Source: Marsupella aquatica (Eukaryota > Marchantiophyta). Taken from it: 64,000 nucleotides of DNA. The stretch's first letter is position 1; each line of letters opens with the position of its first letter. The DNA is taken from NCBI GenBank assembly GCA_973895155.1, contig OZ316899.1, forward strand, positions 7,564,001-7,628,000, given 5' to 3'. The position numbers and the translations under genes were made by a program. Below, one piece after another: positions 1 to 11,001 of this stretch. A model generated the notes under the pieces. The model had not been told where the DNA came from. It searched no databases and worked only from the letters and a program-made list of their open reading frames with translations.

Positions 1-1359
1 TAGTTGGTTGTCTAGGTGGTTGGTTGTATAACCGTCATGGGTTAGGGTTTAGTCCTAACCTTAGGTAGACTTGTTCTAGGGGTTGCAACAATAATAACAT
101 ATCTGATGCCTTTGTTTTTCAGGAACAAACATGGGGCAATTTTTGTCATTGGTAAAATTGAGAGATAACATCTCATCTTTAAAACGCTTATACCAAATAC
201 ATCCACTCTGTTTGAGGCCGTTTATAGATCTTAGGACTTGTACTACGCTTGGTACTACGTAGGTAGTGTCTTTTGTCTTCATCACTCATTCCCAGTTGAC
301 ATGAAAGACTTATACAAACCCCACAAAGTACCTCCTTTAGTCATTTTATGAACCCTTTAAGTATTCTTAAAGACTACCCACTAACACCATTTTAGTCCTT
401 CCCAACGACTCACCTGAGCATCCCATAAAAGACTGAAAATGACTCACCAAAGCTACCCATACAAAGACTATAAACAACTGAAAATCCAGTCCATTATACG
501 ACTGATCATGTAGTTCTATAAAGGACTCAGTGGATTGTAGTAACAAAACATATGACTCACAGTCTTATAAAGGATTGTAGTCCCGCCCAGTCTTTTGCAA
601 GTCCTAAACGGTGGTGAATAGTTGTTTAATAGGGTCTAAATAGAGCATGGTTTCTACTAGTGTTTCCTGGTGGTTTAGTAGGCAGTGTTTGCTCTTTATC
701 AAGAAATATATGAACTTGCTGTGTGTGTAGCACATGCTTTTGAGGTTTGGTTGAGGGACTTATTCCTTTTCCTGCCCATGTGAATCCTCTGTAGGAGTGA
801 TTTGTTGTGGGTCATTTCTGATTTCTTTTCCGGTATCATATCGTTTGTAGCACACTTGGGTTTTGTTGGACAGTAGGTCCGCTATGGTGATGAAGCCCTC
901 TTTGATTCTCAATAGGAGTAATCTGTTGGATTCCAACTTGTAAGTCTGGGTCTGTAATGCTGTTTCTCTCCCCCTGAATGTGGAATGCTATTCTTTCAGC
1001 AATTCTGGGGGTGCTTTCATATAGATCTCAGTATCAAGAGTACCATATAGGTAGGCTATCACCACATCTATCAAACGCATAGTTAGTTTGTTTGTCATGG
1101 CAAATCCGATTAAGAATTTGTAAGTGACAACATCCATTAGTGGGGAATACATTAGGTCGTAGTCTCATCCCGGAATTTGTGTGTAGCCTTTGGCCACCAG
1201 TCTGGCTTTATATCGGACTACCTCCCCTTGAGCATTTCTTTTCCTAACAAATGTAAATTTGTACCCTGTGAATTGTGTATATGGTGGGACTTTTATAATT
1301 GGTCCAAAAACTTTTCTCTTGATAAGAGAATCTAACTTTGAATTGATAGCTCCCTCCAA
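1..1359 (-). pseudogene. Copia reverse transcriptase, broken and split
   Basis: The N-terminal RT part (about 990-1359) shows GYKFTFVRKRNAQGEVV and YKARLVAKGYTQ, the usual opening of a copia RT. After a stop it continues with DYDLMYSPLMDVVTYKFL and AYLYGTLDTEIYMKAP. The next conserved block, INGLKQSGCIWYKRF, appears only at about 76-285. About 20-25 residues normally separate these blocks, yet some 700 bp lie between them here, so unrelated DNA has entered the RT (see 290-990). The YVDD catalytic block and RNase H are not in the window. The gene is non-functional. Confidence 0.8.
290..990. other. Unassigned insert inside the old copia RT
   Basis: About 700 bp sit where a copia RT should be continuous. 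The stretch is AT-rich and dotted with degenerate repeats of the words GACTCA, AAAGACT and ATAAAGGA. On the minus strand a short open frame near 770-980 reads as non-RT protein that I do not recognise. I see no terminal repeats or target duplication, so its type is unknown. Confidence 0.45.
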
Positions 1360-1606
1360 TTTAATCCAATCAAGTCTCTATTGTGCTTCCAAGACTGTTA
1401 ATGGTTCTAGTGTCTCATTGGTAATTTCTTGGTATATAGTGAATGCAAAGTGTTCATCCATTTTGATTCTGTCACATGGCCGGATCTGTCCATTATGCAT
1501 ATATTGGATTGCCATTTCCTCATTTTCAGTATTTGTTATTGTATGTTCTACAGCGGGTGATATTGTATGGGTTTCAGGTATTGTAGGTATGTTTGTTCTT
1601 CGCTGT

Positions 1607-2940
1607 CTAGGTTGTGTATCTCTCAAACTGATTGGGCGTCACTCCACACTTAGTTCTCGGTGGTGGAATTGAGGCAATGCTATCTATGAGTGAAATTCTA
1701 GCTAGGACGTTTGCAGCTTCATTGTGGGATCGGGTAGTAGTTGCTGCATTGTTAAATGAATCTGGTAGTTTTTCCACTATCCTATTGAAATAAAGTATTC
1801 TTTGGACTTCATCGTCCGTCTGTTTGGTCCTCGGATCCATCAATAACACGTTCTTTGTATGCCATATTAGTTCTTGTTGCTTCAATTTATCCTGTTGATC
1901 CTTGGTATGCCTCAGTTATGGGTAAGTGTCTTTGTAAAAGTGGCAGCCCTAGAACCTGGCTTTAAATATATCACCTGTACTCCGTTCTATATATCTGCTG
2001 ATGGAGGGTGAATCATATCCAACATATATACCTAATTGGCATTGGGGGCCCATCTTGGTGCATTTGGGTCCCATTATGGGTAGAATTACTTGGCATCCAA
2101 ACGTTCTGAGGTGAGCAATAATTGGTGGGCGTCCATAGGCTAGATGGTGTGGGTCATATGAATTATATGCTGATGGTCTGTATTGGATAAGTAATGTTGC
2201 ATGAAGTACAGCACATCCCCATGCTGATGTTGGTAGTTTTGTATGCATTAATAATGATCTCGCAATAGTCTGCATGCGTTTGATTAGGGATTCTACTGTT
2301 CCATTTTGGAAATGGACGTATGGGATAGGGTATTGTATGTCAATACCAATGGTTGAGAAAAAGTCATCAAAAGTTTTTGAGGTAAATTCCCCTGCCCCAT
2401 CTACGTAGTGTCTTTATCGGGTGTTCAGGGAGCTGGGATCTGAGTTTAATGATGTTCGCCAATATCCTTGGGAACACTAGGTTTCTAGTCGAGAGAAGAG
2501 ATATTTGAGACCATTTACTAGATGAATCTATAATGGCTAGAAAAAACCTAAATGGTCCACATGGTGGATCAATGGGTCCACACACATTTGCATTTTACTT
2601 TTCTAGGAATGCAGGTATTTTGTGGATGGTTTTGAGGATTGCTAGTCGGGTTACAAACTTGCCCTGTGAGCATGCAAGACATGGAGCTTGGTTTGCAAAA
2701 GGGTGTACATTTGGAGGTATCCCTATTGTGTCTTTTATGATTTATGGTACATATTGGTACCTGGGTGTCCAAGTCTATTGTGCCATAGAGCAGTTAGTTT
2801 CTATGGACTAGTTTTTGTGTGGAAAGCTTGGATTTGTGTTATATAGATTCATGGAGGATGAACTTGTAATGTCTCTTTGATTTCAGTGCCTGAGCTTGTT
2901 TTCTTTAAGATGTGTAGGATTTCTTTTATATCCACTATAC
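1607..2940 (-). pseudogene. Copia GAG-pre-integrase and integrase, broken
   Basis: The minus strand around 2770-2810 reads LWHNRLGHPG, the GAG-pre-integrase signature. The integrase core follows at 2367-2585 (FFLAIIDSSSKWSQISLLS). Its C-terminal part lies at 1949-2275 (GCAVLHATLLIQYRPS, then TFGCQVILPIMGPK and GIYVGYDSPS). The linker before RT at 1607-1885 reads DPRTKQTDDEVQRILYFNRI and SHNEAANVLARI, as in many plant copia polyproteins. Frameshifts and stops separate the blocks. Confidence 0.85.
2936..2940. repeat. Target-site duplication, left copy (TATAC)
   Basis: TATAC at 2936-2940 is repeated at 9818-9822, flanking the copia insertion 2941-9817. Excising the insert and one copy restores an uninterrupted minus-strand reading frame of the older element, which independently supports these borders. 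Confidence 0.85.
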
Positions 2941-4369
2941 TGGTGTGTACATGCATATCATTTGCACGTATATCTCAAAAACTAATGAGATTTCTAGTCA
3001 CCCCTTAATCCATTTTAAGCCTCAAAGGAACGTTTTGGAGAAAGTTGAGAAGTTTGAGTTTTGGACGGAACAATCACTTTTGAAGAAATTCGAAAGAAAT
3101 TGCTTTGGGAAGAAGCTAGAGAATCGCTTTGCAGAACAACCGGCAGAAAAATCGCTTTGAAAACTGTAGAATCGGTTTAGACTTTCGGTAGCAACTTTGA
3201 CGGAAGATACCGGATCGGTCCGATATTGGTTTGAGGAATTTTTTGGTGCGTTCAAAAGTTCTTGCCAAGGGCTATAAAGAGAATTTTAGTTTGGACCCAA
3301 AAGATCAACTTCAAAATATCCTGAACCGATTCTCCTGGATATTTTGGCACTTGTTTGTTAAAACCGTTTCACATCTCTTTTCCACCTCTTGAGCTTTCCC
3401 ATTAGTTTATTAGAGTAGGATATAGAGAGACATAGTTTAGTACACCCTTAGGAGTTAGATTTAGAGAGTCTTAGTTTCATCTCACCTTTTAGGACTTTAA
3501 GTTTAGATGAGAAAGGGTTTTTAGGTTTTTAAACCTTTTGGCATCTCAAGCCTTTTGAGGGAGCCTACAATTGGACTCCCAAGACCATTTTTCATTGTCT
3601 TATCCTTGGAATGTTAATCTTTGACCATTTTGGGTCTTTCTCTCATGCCAATCTTGGGCTTAGGAGGGAGGATTAAACTAAAAGGAAATGTACCCCACTT
3701 CTACATGGAAAGCATTACATCCGTCTCAAGTTCATGGATGAATGTCATAACGAATATAGATTTGTAAGAGAAAACTTTGATATCTAGGGAAAGGAGAATT
3801 GTAGTGAGTCATTGGATGTAAAGCCGATCTCTTTTGAGTATATGGAAGTCATTGATATATGAAAATCAGATTACCTATGGATAAGAAGTTAGATTTTATA
3901 AACTTATTGATCTAAGAGTTTCTTGGAGAATTGTTTTAGGATTCTTGAAGAAGAATAAGTAAAGAAATCGCTATAGGGTTTTGAACACCACAAAACCGGA
4001 GTAAAATGCTTTACTTATTCCTTACGGGACCAAATCTTTGTTGTTTTGAGCAAGATCCTATATAGTTGATGTTTTTCTACTTACCACACACTAGTTTGAG
4101 TTCCAGGTTCCCATAGACCATGGGAGGGGGTATACCCAAGGGGAACACAAACTTGTGCTTACATTTGAAGGTTCACTCTTCAAGAGACAAAGTGAGACAG
4201 TGAGAGGAGGAGCTCTAGCACGTTCGCTATGGCGGATGTAATCGGTGTGTATTACTGGATTTCTCTCACGGTCGTGGACGTAGCCCAGACAAGGTGAACC
4301 ACGTACTTTCAGTGTTAGAGTCTATGGATGTTGTTCACATGTGTTGACGGTCTAGATCATATCCCAACA
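2941..4369 (+). repeat. 5' LTR region of the younger copia, with an unmatched 5' part
   Basis: From about 4089 to 4369 (CACTAGTTTGAG to ATCCCAACA) the sequence matches the 3' LTR with scattered substitutions and one 10-nt indel. Upstream, 2941-4088 has no counterpart in the 3' LTR, which instead begins TGTTAGGTTATG. This part has a TATA-like CTATAAAGA at 3272-3280 and no credible ORF. It could be a longer ancestral LTR, a recombinant LTR from another family, or a further insertion at the border. Confidence 0.65.
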
Positions 4370-4371
4370 AT

Positions 4372-4383
4372 TGGAATCAGAGC
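4372..4383 (+). promoter_or_regulatory. Primer binding site (initiator tRNA-Met type)
   Basis: TGGAATCAGAGC lies three bases after the LTR end and differs at one position from the plant copia consensus TGGTATCAGAGC, complementary to the 3' end of initiator tRNA-Met. Minus-strand DNA synthesis would start here. Confidence 0.8.
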
Positions 4384-5504
4384 TTGGGGACCGAGATTGA
4401 GAAGCGTTTGGGGCTCATCGTGACCGATTTGTGGGGTTCGGTGCGGGATGTGAGCGTGAATCGTCTCCTAGTCAAAGTAGCACAGGCTTTGGTCTGTTCC
4501 TATGTTGCTTAGGTGGAAGATTGTGTGCATTTTGAAGGTGGGAAGACAGTTTTCTTCAATGTGAGCGCAATTCGGGTTTTGCTTGTTCGTCTTTTGTCGT
4601 TGATTTGATCCGGGGAGTTACAAACGGGACAAGGATCAATTTGCAACAAACGGGAAACACTTTGGTGGTGTGTGTGATCACTAACTTGATTTTGAAGTTG
4701 GCTATTAAGCTCAGGCAGCCATAGTCGAGAACTCAAAGCGGCGGTCGTACGATTGTACAAATTTAGGTTGATTTTTTAAAATCATGATCTTGGGTCGTCC
4801 ATAGGCTTGTTGGGAAGATCTCATTGCGCTTGTTCCAACCATATAAATTATAGAGCGATCAGAGATTGGACGGCTGAGATACGGGCAATCAAAGCAGGTT
4901 TGACTTTGGCTACATGGCAGGGTGCGGGAAGGGCGTTCGGCCGAGTACGGCAAGGGTGACAGGGCGGCAGGGGGCGGCAAGGCGCTTGGGGTGGTGGGGC
5001 ACAACGCAAACAGGCACTGTCCTGTTTGTGCCAAGTGCCATAGGGCAATTCGCCCCCTGCGCAGGGCCAAACGCCCCCTGTACTTTTATTCCCTATATTC
5101 TCAATTTTCTAGAACGTTGAAATTCAACGGTAAATTAGGGATTTGACAAGGCAAATGGGTTCCGTTTTCCGAGATGTTTTGCAGGGGTGTTCCGTGGGGA
5201 GTTAGGGAGAGGCCTGAAAAATAGGTTTAGGAAACGAAGGTGTGTGCAAGTTTTATTAAAATGAGTCCTTGAGGGGGTCTAAAACGACATTTTGACCCCC
5301 CTACGATCAACGATTAATACCTCTCGGCTCGAGTGTCCGTTTGCAGAGCTGTTTGGTGTTTTGGAAAGGTTATCTTGCAGGATACAGGAAGGTGAAGTCA
5401 GTTATTGATTTAGATCACTTTAATTTTTTGGTCATTTTTTGGGTGAGGTTGCTTGGAGGGTCCGATACGGTTTGGCAACCTTACAAGCACCTTGGTAGCT
5501 TAGA
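4384..5504 (+). other. Untranslated leader of the younger copia, with a GC-rich hairpin
   Basis: There is no gag-frame coding here. A G-rich block (about 4915-5090) contains an inverted repeat at 4998-5032: GGCACAACGCAAACAGG, a 6-nt loop, then CCTGTTTGTGCC. Retroelement leaders often carry packaging or dimerisation structure; that role is only an inference here. The Pro- and Ala-rich frames on the opposite strand are products of base composition. Confidence 0.55.
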
Positions 5505-6287
5505 TTGAATACATTGCATGTAAGAGTAGGAGACATTGTCAAGGCGTCCCAAAAGGTGACCAGTGCAAAGTATGAAGTGGAAAAATTCACCGGGCGCAAT
5601 AACTTCACATTATGGAAAGTACAAATGAAGGACGTTCTTGTTTCCCAAGGCTTGGGTTCAGCATTTAGCACCAAGCCATCCTCCATGACCGATAAGGAGT
5701 GGAAAGACATTGGTAATCGTGCTCTCAGTTTGATTAGGCTCCACTTGGCACCTGAAGTTTTACTTCAGGTTGTGACGGAGGACACAGTTACAAAGCTGTG
5801 GGATCGACTGAAGCTGATGTATGAGAAGAAGTTGTTGACAAATCAACTATACACAAGCTTGAGGTTGATGAACTTCAAGATGGCTAAAGGTAAAACTATG
5901 CACAAACATATTGATGGTTTTAATTTAATTGTTGCAGAGTTGGCGAGTCTCAATGAGAAGGTGGATGATGAAAAGAAGGAACTTCATTTGCTTACTTCCT
6001 TGCCACTCTCATATGAGAACCTGATCCAGACAATCTTGTATGGCAAGACAACGTTGACCTATGATGAGACAGTGAACACTTTGCTATCAGACAAAATGCA
6101 AAAGAAGATACACAACGGTTCTTCTTCTTCATCTGGATCAATACTAGCAGTTACCAAGGGCAGGTCACGAGAGCATTTTATAGGCTCCTCTGGTAAAACC
6201 AAGGCTAGATCAAAGTCACGTGACTCGAAGGGTGTTGAGTGATGGAAATGTGGTCAGAAGGGCCACATTAAGAGGCATTGCATGAGT
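5505..6287 (+). pseudogene. Copia Gag with zinc knuckle, one premature stop
   Basis: Gag packages the element RNA. The frame opens with a Tnt1-like N-terminus (YEVEKFTGRNNFTLWKVQMK) and continues through the helical Gag core (LWDRLKLMYEKKLLTNQLYT, then LLTSLPLSYENL). A Ser-rich linker follows. A TGA at 6241-6243 replaces the residue just before the zinc knuckle. Translation after it reads WKCGQKGHIKRHC, fitting a CX2CX4HX4C motif whose flanking residues are intact. A TGT-to-TGA change is the simplest explanation. The start at 5505 is plausible, since the conserved domain begins about 25 residues later. Confidence 0.87.
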
Positions 6288-7962
6288 GGTGCTAGCATTC
6301 AAAGTCAGACAAGTTTTGTCACTTCTAATGATGATGCTGATTTTGCCTTATGTATCGGTTCCCAGGGTGAGGGACGGAGTGGATTTTAGATTCTGCATGT
6401 TCCTTTCATATGTGCCATGACAGGGAGGTCTTTTGCACCTATGAGCCAAAACCAGGGAACGTCTTGATGGGGAATGATCAACCCTGTCAAGTCATTGGCA
6501 TAGGTACAGTGCGCATTCAAATGTTTGATGGAATTGTGCGTACGTTGATGAACGTTTGTCACATTCCAGATTTGAAGCGGAATTTGATCTCTTTGGGAGC
6601 ATCGGACACATCTTGTCAATGGAGTACAACCAATGGAGTTTTGAGGGTCACACGTGGTCCTCTAGCGGTGATGGAAGGTAGGAAGTAGGGTTAGATATCT
6701 TGGTAGGTACCACAATTCTTGGTAGTGCCAATGCAATTTTATCACAGGTGGATCAAACACAATTGTGGCATGCACGGTTGGGTCACATGAGTGAGAAAGG
6801 GCTGAATGTGTTGTGCAAACATAATCTCTTGCCAAGTGCAAAATCGTGCAAGTTGGGGTTTTGTCAACACTGTATCCTTGGTAAGGAGCATCGTGTAAGT
6901 TTCTTAGCAGCCAGTCATACCTCTAAAGATATTTTGGATTATATTCATTCTTATGTGTGGGAATCACCTGAGCTCTCACTGTCAGGAATGAAGTATTACA
7001 TATATTTTATTGATGATTATTCAAGGATGATCTCGGTGTACTTTATGCGTGAGAAGTCTGAGGTGTTCTCAATCTTCAAGAAGTGGAAGATGCAGGTTGA
7101 GACACAAACAGGGAAGAAGGTGAAATTTCTTTGTTCGGACAATGGAGGACTGGGGAGTATATCTCTAATGAGTTTCATCTCTATTTAGAGCGTGAAGGCA
7201 TTACCCGACATTTGACTAATGCATATACTCCTCAGCATAATGGTGTTTCTGAGAGGCTGAATAGGACACTATTGGAGAGGTACAAAAGTATGTTGAGCCA
7301 AGCAAGTCTATCAAAGATCTTTTGGGCTGAAACTGTCAACACAACAGCTTACCTACTAACATTGTCTCTAGTTAGCAGTATTGGTCTTAAGACTGTTTGA
7401 GATGTGGCACAAGAGACCTGCAGATTACACGAGATTGTGTGTGTTTGGATATGAGGCATATGCGTTGTTGCCTCTAGTTTCACGGAATAAGCTTGACCCA
7501 AAGTCTGTGAAATGTGTGTTTCTTGGCTACCAGAAGGGAGTAAAAGGGTATCGTCTTTGGGACCCAGAGGTGCTAAAGTTGGTAGTCAGCAGGGATGTTT
7601 CCTTCAATGAAGGTCCATCATTGAAGGAGAGGGAAGAAATGCCACATACTCCCGATGCTGACATGATTGAGGGGGAGATTGAGCATGAGTATGCTCATGG
7701 ACCAACACCAGCGCCGACGGTACCATTGGCACCAATACCAGCAGCTATAGTTAGTGGAGAATCAGTTTCTCCTAGTGTGGGTGAGTCATCTAGGCGGTCA
7801 TCTTCACGGCTAGTTCAAGCTCCAAAAAGGTATCGTACATGGTTTTCCTCAGATCAATTGGAGAGTGATGATGATATTGATGATTCTGGAGCCATTATGC
7901 TTACAAAAGATGGTGATCCATCTACATATGGTGAAGCCATGTCTTCTATGGATAGAGCATAA
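6288..7962 (+). pseudogene. Copia protease and integrase, frameshifted
   Basis: The protease active site appears around 6380-6420 as WILDSACSFHMC. GAG-pre-integrase follows (LWHARLGHMSEKGL, then a CX2C half-finger). The integrase core gives all three catalytic acidic positions: FIDDYSRMISVYFM, LCSDNGG, and TPQHNGVSERLNRTLLE, where the Glu is kept. Frameshifts fall just after CSDNGG (about 7143) and near 7385. The C-terminal part resumes with LCVFGYEAYALLP and VKCVFLGYQKGVKGYR. A stop near 7960 separates integrase from RT. Polyprotein processing would normally release these enzymes. Confidence 0.88.
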
Positions 7963-9376
7963 TGGAGTGCTGCCATGCAAATAGAGATGCAATCATTGCA
8001 TAAGAACAAGCCTTGGGAGTTGGCTAAGCTTCTTGAAGGTAAACAGGTCATTGACAGCAAGTGGGTATTCAAGAAGAAGGATGACGCTTTTGAACATGCA
8101 GAGAAGATCTACAAGGCCAGGCTTGTGGCCAACGGATTCACCCAAGGGAAGGGTGTGGACTATAATGAGGTCTTCTCACTAGTAGTAGCAATGGCTACTT
8201 TGCGCTTGATTATGGCATTGGTTGTTCTGTTTGATTTGTGCATGGAGCAGATGGATGTAGTCACAACTTTTTTGTATGGACTACTAGATGAATTGATATT
8301 CATGAGGCAGCCACAAGGATTTGTGGCTAGGGTAGGGAGCACTTGGTGTGTAAGCTATTGAAGTCACTTTATGGTCTGAAACAAAGTCCAAGGCAGTGGA
8401 ACAAGAGGTTTTATACCTTTACGTTGTCACTGGGCTTTGTTCAAAGTGAATATGACTATTGTGTCTACATGAAGAAGGTGAGCAATGCAATGTTTGGTTT
8501 CATTGTTCTGGTCCTTTATGTGGATGATATGCTCATTGTTGCCAAGGATATGACAGAGATTATTAAACTCAAGACTCAGTTGAGCTCAGAGTTTAGTATG
8601 AAGGATTTAGGATCAGCCAGATGCATACTTGGGATGGAGATTCATAGAGACAGGACGAAGGGGAAATTGTGGCTGACGCAGAGTAAGTATACAAAGAAGG
8701 TACTTGTTAAGTTCAACATGGCAAGTGCTAAGGCTGTAACTACTCTTCTGGCAGCACATTTCAAGCTTTTGGCTGCATCTTGTCCCACATATGAAATTGA
8801 AAAGGGGTTGATGTCTAAGATTCCTTACAAAAATGCAGTGGGCAGTTGATGTACCTTATGGTTAGTACTCGACCAGACATAGCACATGCTGTGGGTGTGG
8901 TGAGTAGGTACATGGTTAACCCAGGGAAGGTACATTGGGAAGCAGTCAAATGGATTCTAATGTACTTACACGACACATCTGAGGTTGGTTTGTTGTTTGA
9001 TGCACATTCAAACAATGCGATGTCTCTTGTTGGATATGTGGATTCAGACTATGGTGGTGATTTGGATCAGCAAAAGTCTACAACAGGGTATTCTTTCACG
9101 TTGGCAGGAGGATGTGTAAGTTGGAAATCCATGAAGCAGAAGTGCATATCTCAGTCGTCTACTAAAGCTGAGTATGTAGCAGCAGCAAAGGAGGCTATTT
9201 GGTTGGGGAAGTTGACTCATGATTTGGGGATTCCACAAGAACAGGTGGATCTTCATTGTGATAGCAACAGTGCTATACATATTGCGGCAAACCAAGTGAC
9301 GCGTGGCAAGGTAAAGCACATTGATATCAGATATCATTTTCTCAAGCAAGCTGTTGTTGAGAAAGAGATTGAGTAA
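7963..9376 (+). pseudogene. Copia reverse transcriptase and RNase H, frameshifted
   Basis: RT copies element RNA into DNA. The N-terminal block reads SKWVFKKKDDAFEHAEKIYK and ARLVANGFTQGKGVDY. A frameshift lies near 8350, after which SLYGLKQSPRQWNKRF continues and the catalytic LYVDDMLIVAKD is intact. A second shift near 8840 leads into STRPDIAHAVGVVSRY and the RNase H core (VDSDYGGDLDQQKSTTGYSF, SSTKAEYVAAA, HCDSNSAIHIA). It ends at a normal TAA about 75 bp before the 3' LTR. All core catalytic residues survive; only the reading frame is damaged. Confidence 0.9.
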
Positions 9377-9441
9377 CTAATCAAGATTGATACATATAGT
9401 TACAAGTAACACTACTAGGTAGTTAGCTGAGGACTAGAGCC

Positions 9442-9450
9442 AAGGGGGAG
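9442..9450 (+). promoter_or_regulatory. Polypurine tract before the 3' LTR
   Basis: AAGGGGGAG sits two bases before TGTTAGG, the 3' LTR start. This is the usual plus-strand priming site of copia elements. Confidence 0.8.
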
Positions 9451-9452
9451 TT

Positions 9453-9816
9453 TGTTAGGTTATGTCTCTAGTATAACCTATATACTTCCATAGTACTAGC
9501 TAGACTTCACTATACTAGGATAGCACTAGTTTGAGTTCCAGGTTCCCATAGACCATGGGAGGGGGTATACCCAAGGGGAACACAAACTTGTGTTCACATT
9601 TGAAGGTTCACTCTTCAAGAGACAGAGTGAGAGAGTGAGAGGAGGAGCTCTAGCACGTTGGCTATGGCGGATGTAATTGGTGTGTATTACTGGATTTCTC
9701 TCACAGCCGTGGACGTAGCCCAGACGGGGTGAACCACGTACTTTCAGTGTCAGAGTCTATGGATGTTGTTCACATGTGTTGACGCTGTCTCGTTTGGTCT
9801 AGATCATTTCCCAACA
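9453..9816 (+). repeat. 3' LTR of the younger copia (364 bp)
   Basis: It begins TGTTAGGTTATG directly after the polypurine tract and ends CCCAACA, so it has TGTT...AACA ends. From about 9526 onward it matches 4089-4369 of the 5' side. The first ~75 bp have no match in the 5' LTR region. Confidence 0.85.
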
Positions 9817-9822
9817 TTATAC

Positions 9823-11001
9823 AATGGGAAGGTATAATTTATGTGAAGTATTTTCTCTCTTGTAATATTGTATGAGATGTGCCACTGTCTACTATACAAG
9901 CTATGGGGTCGTCCAGTGTGATGGAGTATGTAGTAATTGTATGTATTTTGGGTATTGCAGTATTGAATTAGAACTCTGCTATGTTATCTTCCATTTCAAG
10001 AAAATTTCCTTCTCTTGGCATATTATTGGAATTTAAGCTCTCCTGGTATAACTTAACTAAATGGTTGGGTGCTTTGCATACATTTCTCAAATGCCCTCTT
10101 GTTCCACATGGAAAACAAGGGGTTGCATCAGGATTCTTATCTTTGGTGGTGTTGCTATGGTCTCTTTGTTCTTTGCCTTTGCTCCAGCCTTGACCTCTTC
10201 CTTTGGTACTGCCCCTATACTGGAATCTATCATCTCTGTTGTTCCAGTTATTCATTTGGGTTCTACCAGCACCTCTACCTTGGTGATGTCCTCTGGGAAT
10301 AAATCGTCCACAATTTCCTCTATTATTTCCGCCTTACCAATTTCCTCTTCTGTTTTGATCAAACATGTTGTAGTTACTTTCTGTCTTCTGTGGTGGTGGA
10401 GCAGTGCCCGCGGGTTGAGACTTTGAATTTTCAAGTAGCAGAATTTGGTGTTTCTCGGCCAGCAGCATATGCGCAATTAGTTTAAAGTATCTCGTGAAGT
10501 TCATAATTTGACACTAGGAGGATAAAATCATGTTAGTTGTATGAAAGGTAGATAGCAATTTTCAATTTGTTCATCATCTGGGACCGGGTGTCCACATACT
10601 GAAAGTTGGGATACAATCCAAAAAATTTCATTATTATAATTTGCTACTGTTGTATAATCCGGTACACACAGGTTTATCTAGTCATGTCTTGCGGCCGGTA
10701 ATGATATGGTTTTCATATGATCATATCTTAATTTCAATTCCTCACATAGAACTCTTGGGTTCATTTTGTTCATATACTGAGTTTTTAGGGGCTCAGCCAA
10801 ATGATGGCAAATAAAAACCAGTGCTTTAGCTTTATCTTGAAGAGTTGCCCCAACATCTATTTCAATTGAGTCCAATATATTTTTGGAGGCTAGATGGGCC
10901 TCAATATCGAGGGACCATGTGAGATAGTTAGCCCCATCGACTGATAGTGCCCTAAAGTTCAACTTTTCTATAGAAGTATTCATATTTGTTGAATTGTGCA
11001 T
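9823..11001 (-). pseudogene. Copia Gag and protease of the old element
   Basis: Gag starts at 11001 with a typical copia N-terminus (LNFRALSVDGANYLTWSLDI, then RVLCEELKLRYDHM). After frameshifts, a basic region and a zinc knuckle of CX2CX4HX4C form follow at about 10100-10145 (CFPCGTRGHLRNVC). The protease active site lies at about 9850-9900: CIVDSGTSHTILQERKYF, with the catalytic D-S-G-T. A stop follows, after which the frame runs on into the half beyond the nested insertion. Gag would coat element RNA and protease would cut the polyprotein. Confidence 0.85.

Larger units (their letters stand above)
1..2940 (-). mobile_element. Old Ty1/copia retrotransposon, pol-side fragment (runs off the window start)
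   Basis: Minus-strand copia coding order runs GAG-pre-integrase, integrase, linker, reverse transcriptase toward coordinate 1. The same element continues at 9818-12000 with protease and gag. The two halves are separated by a younger copia insertion at 2941-9817. Removing that insertion and one copy of TATAC lets one reading frame run from the protease half (ending IIPSHCI) straight into this half (starting VDIKEILHIL). The element has many stops and small indels and its 3' end lies outside the window, so it is a fossil. Confidence 0.88.
2941..9817 (+). mobile_element. Younger Ty1/copia element (Tnt1-94-like) nested in the older copia
   Basis: The order is 5' LTR, tRNA-Met-type primer binding site, gag with zinc knuckle, protease, integrase, RT, RNase H, polypurine tract, 3' LTR, all on the plus strand. 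It is bounded by the 5-bp duplication TATAC. The protein text resembles the Tnt1-94 type of plant copia polyprotein. Several frameshifts and stops disable this copy. The two LTRs match over only about the last 285 bp, and the 5' LTR side carries about 1.1 kb of unmatched sequence. One extra T (9817) follows the CCCAACA terminus. Confidence 0.88.

Noticed and set aside
4711-5146. Overlapping Pro/Ala-rich and Gly/Arg-rich frames on both strands
   Set aside because: They result from GC-rich composition in a copia leader; no start context or conserved motif.
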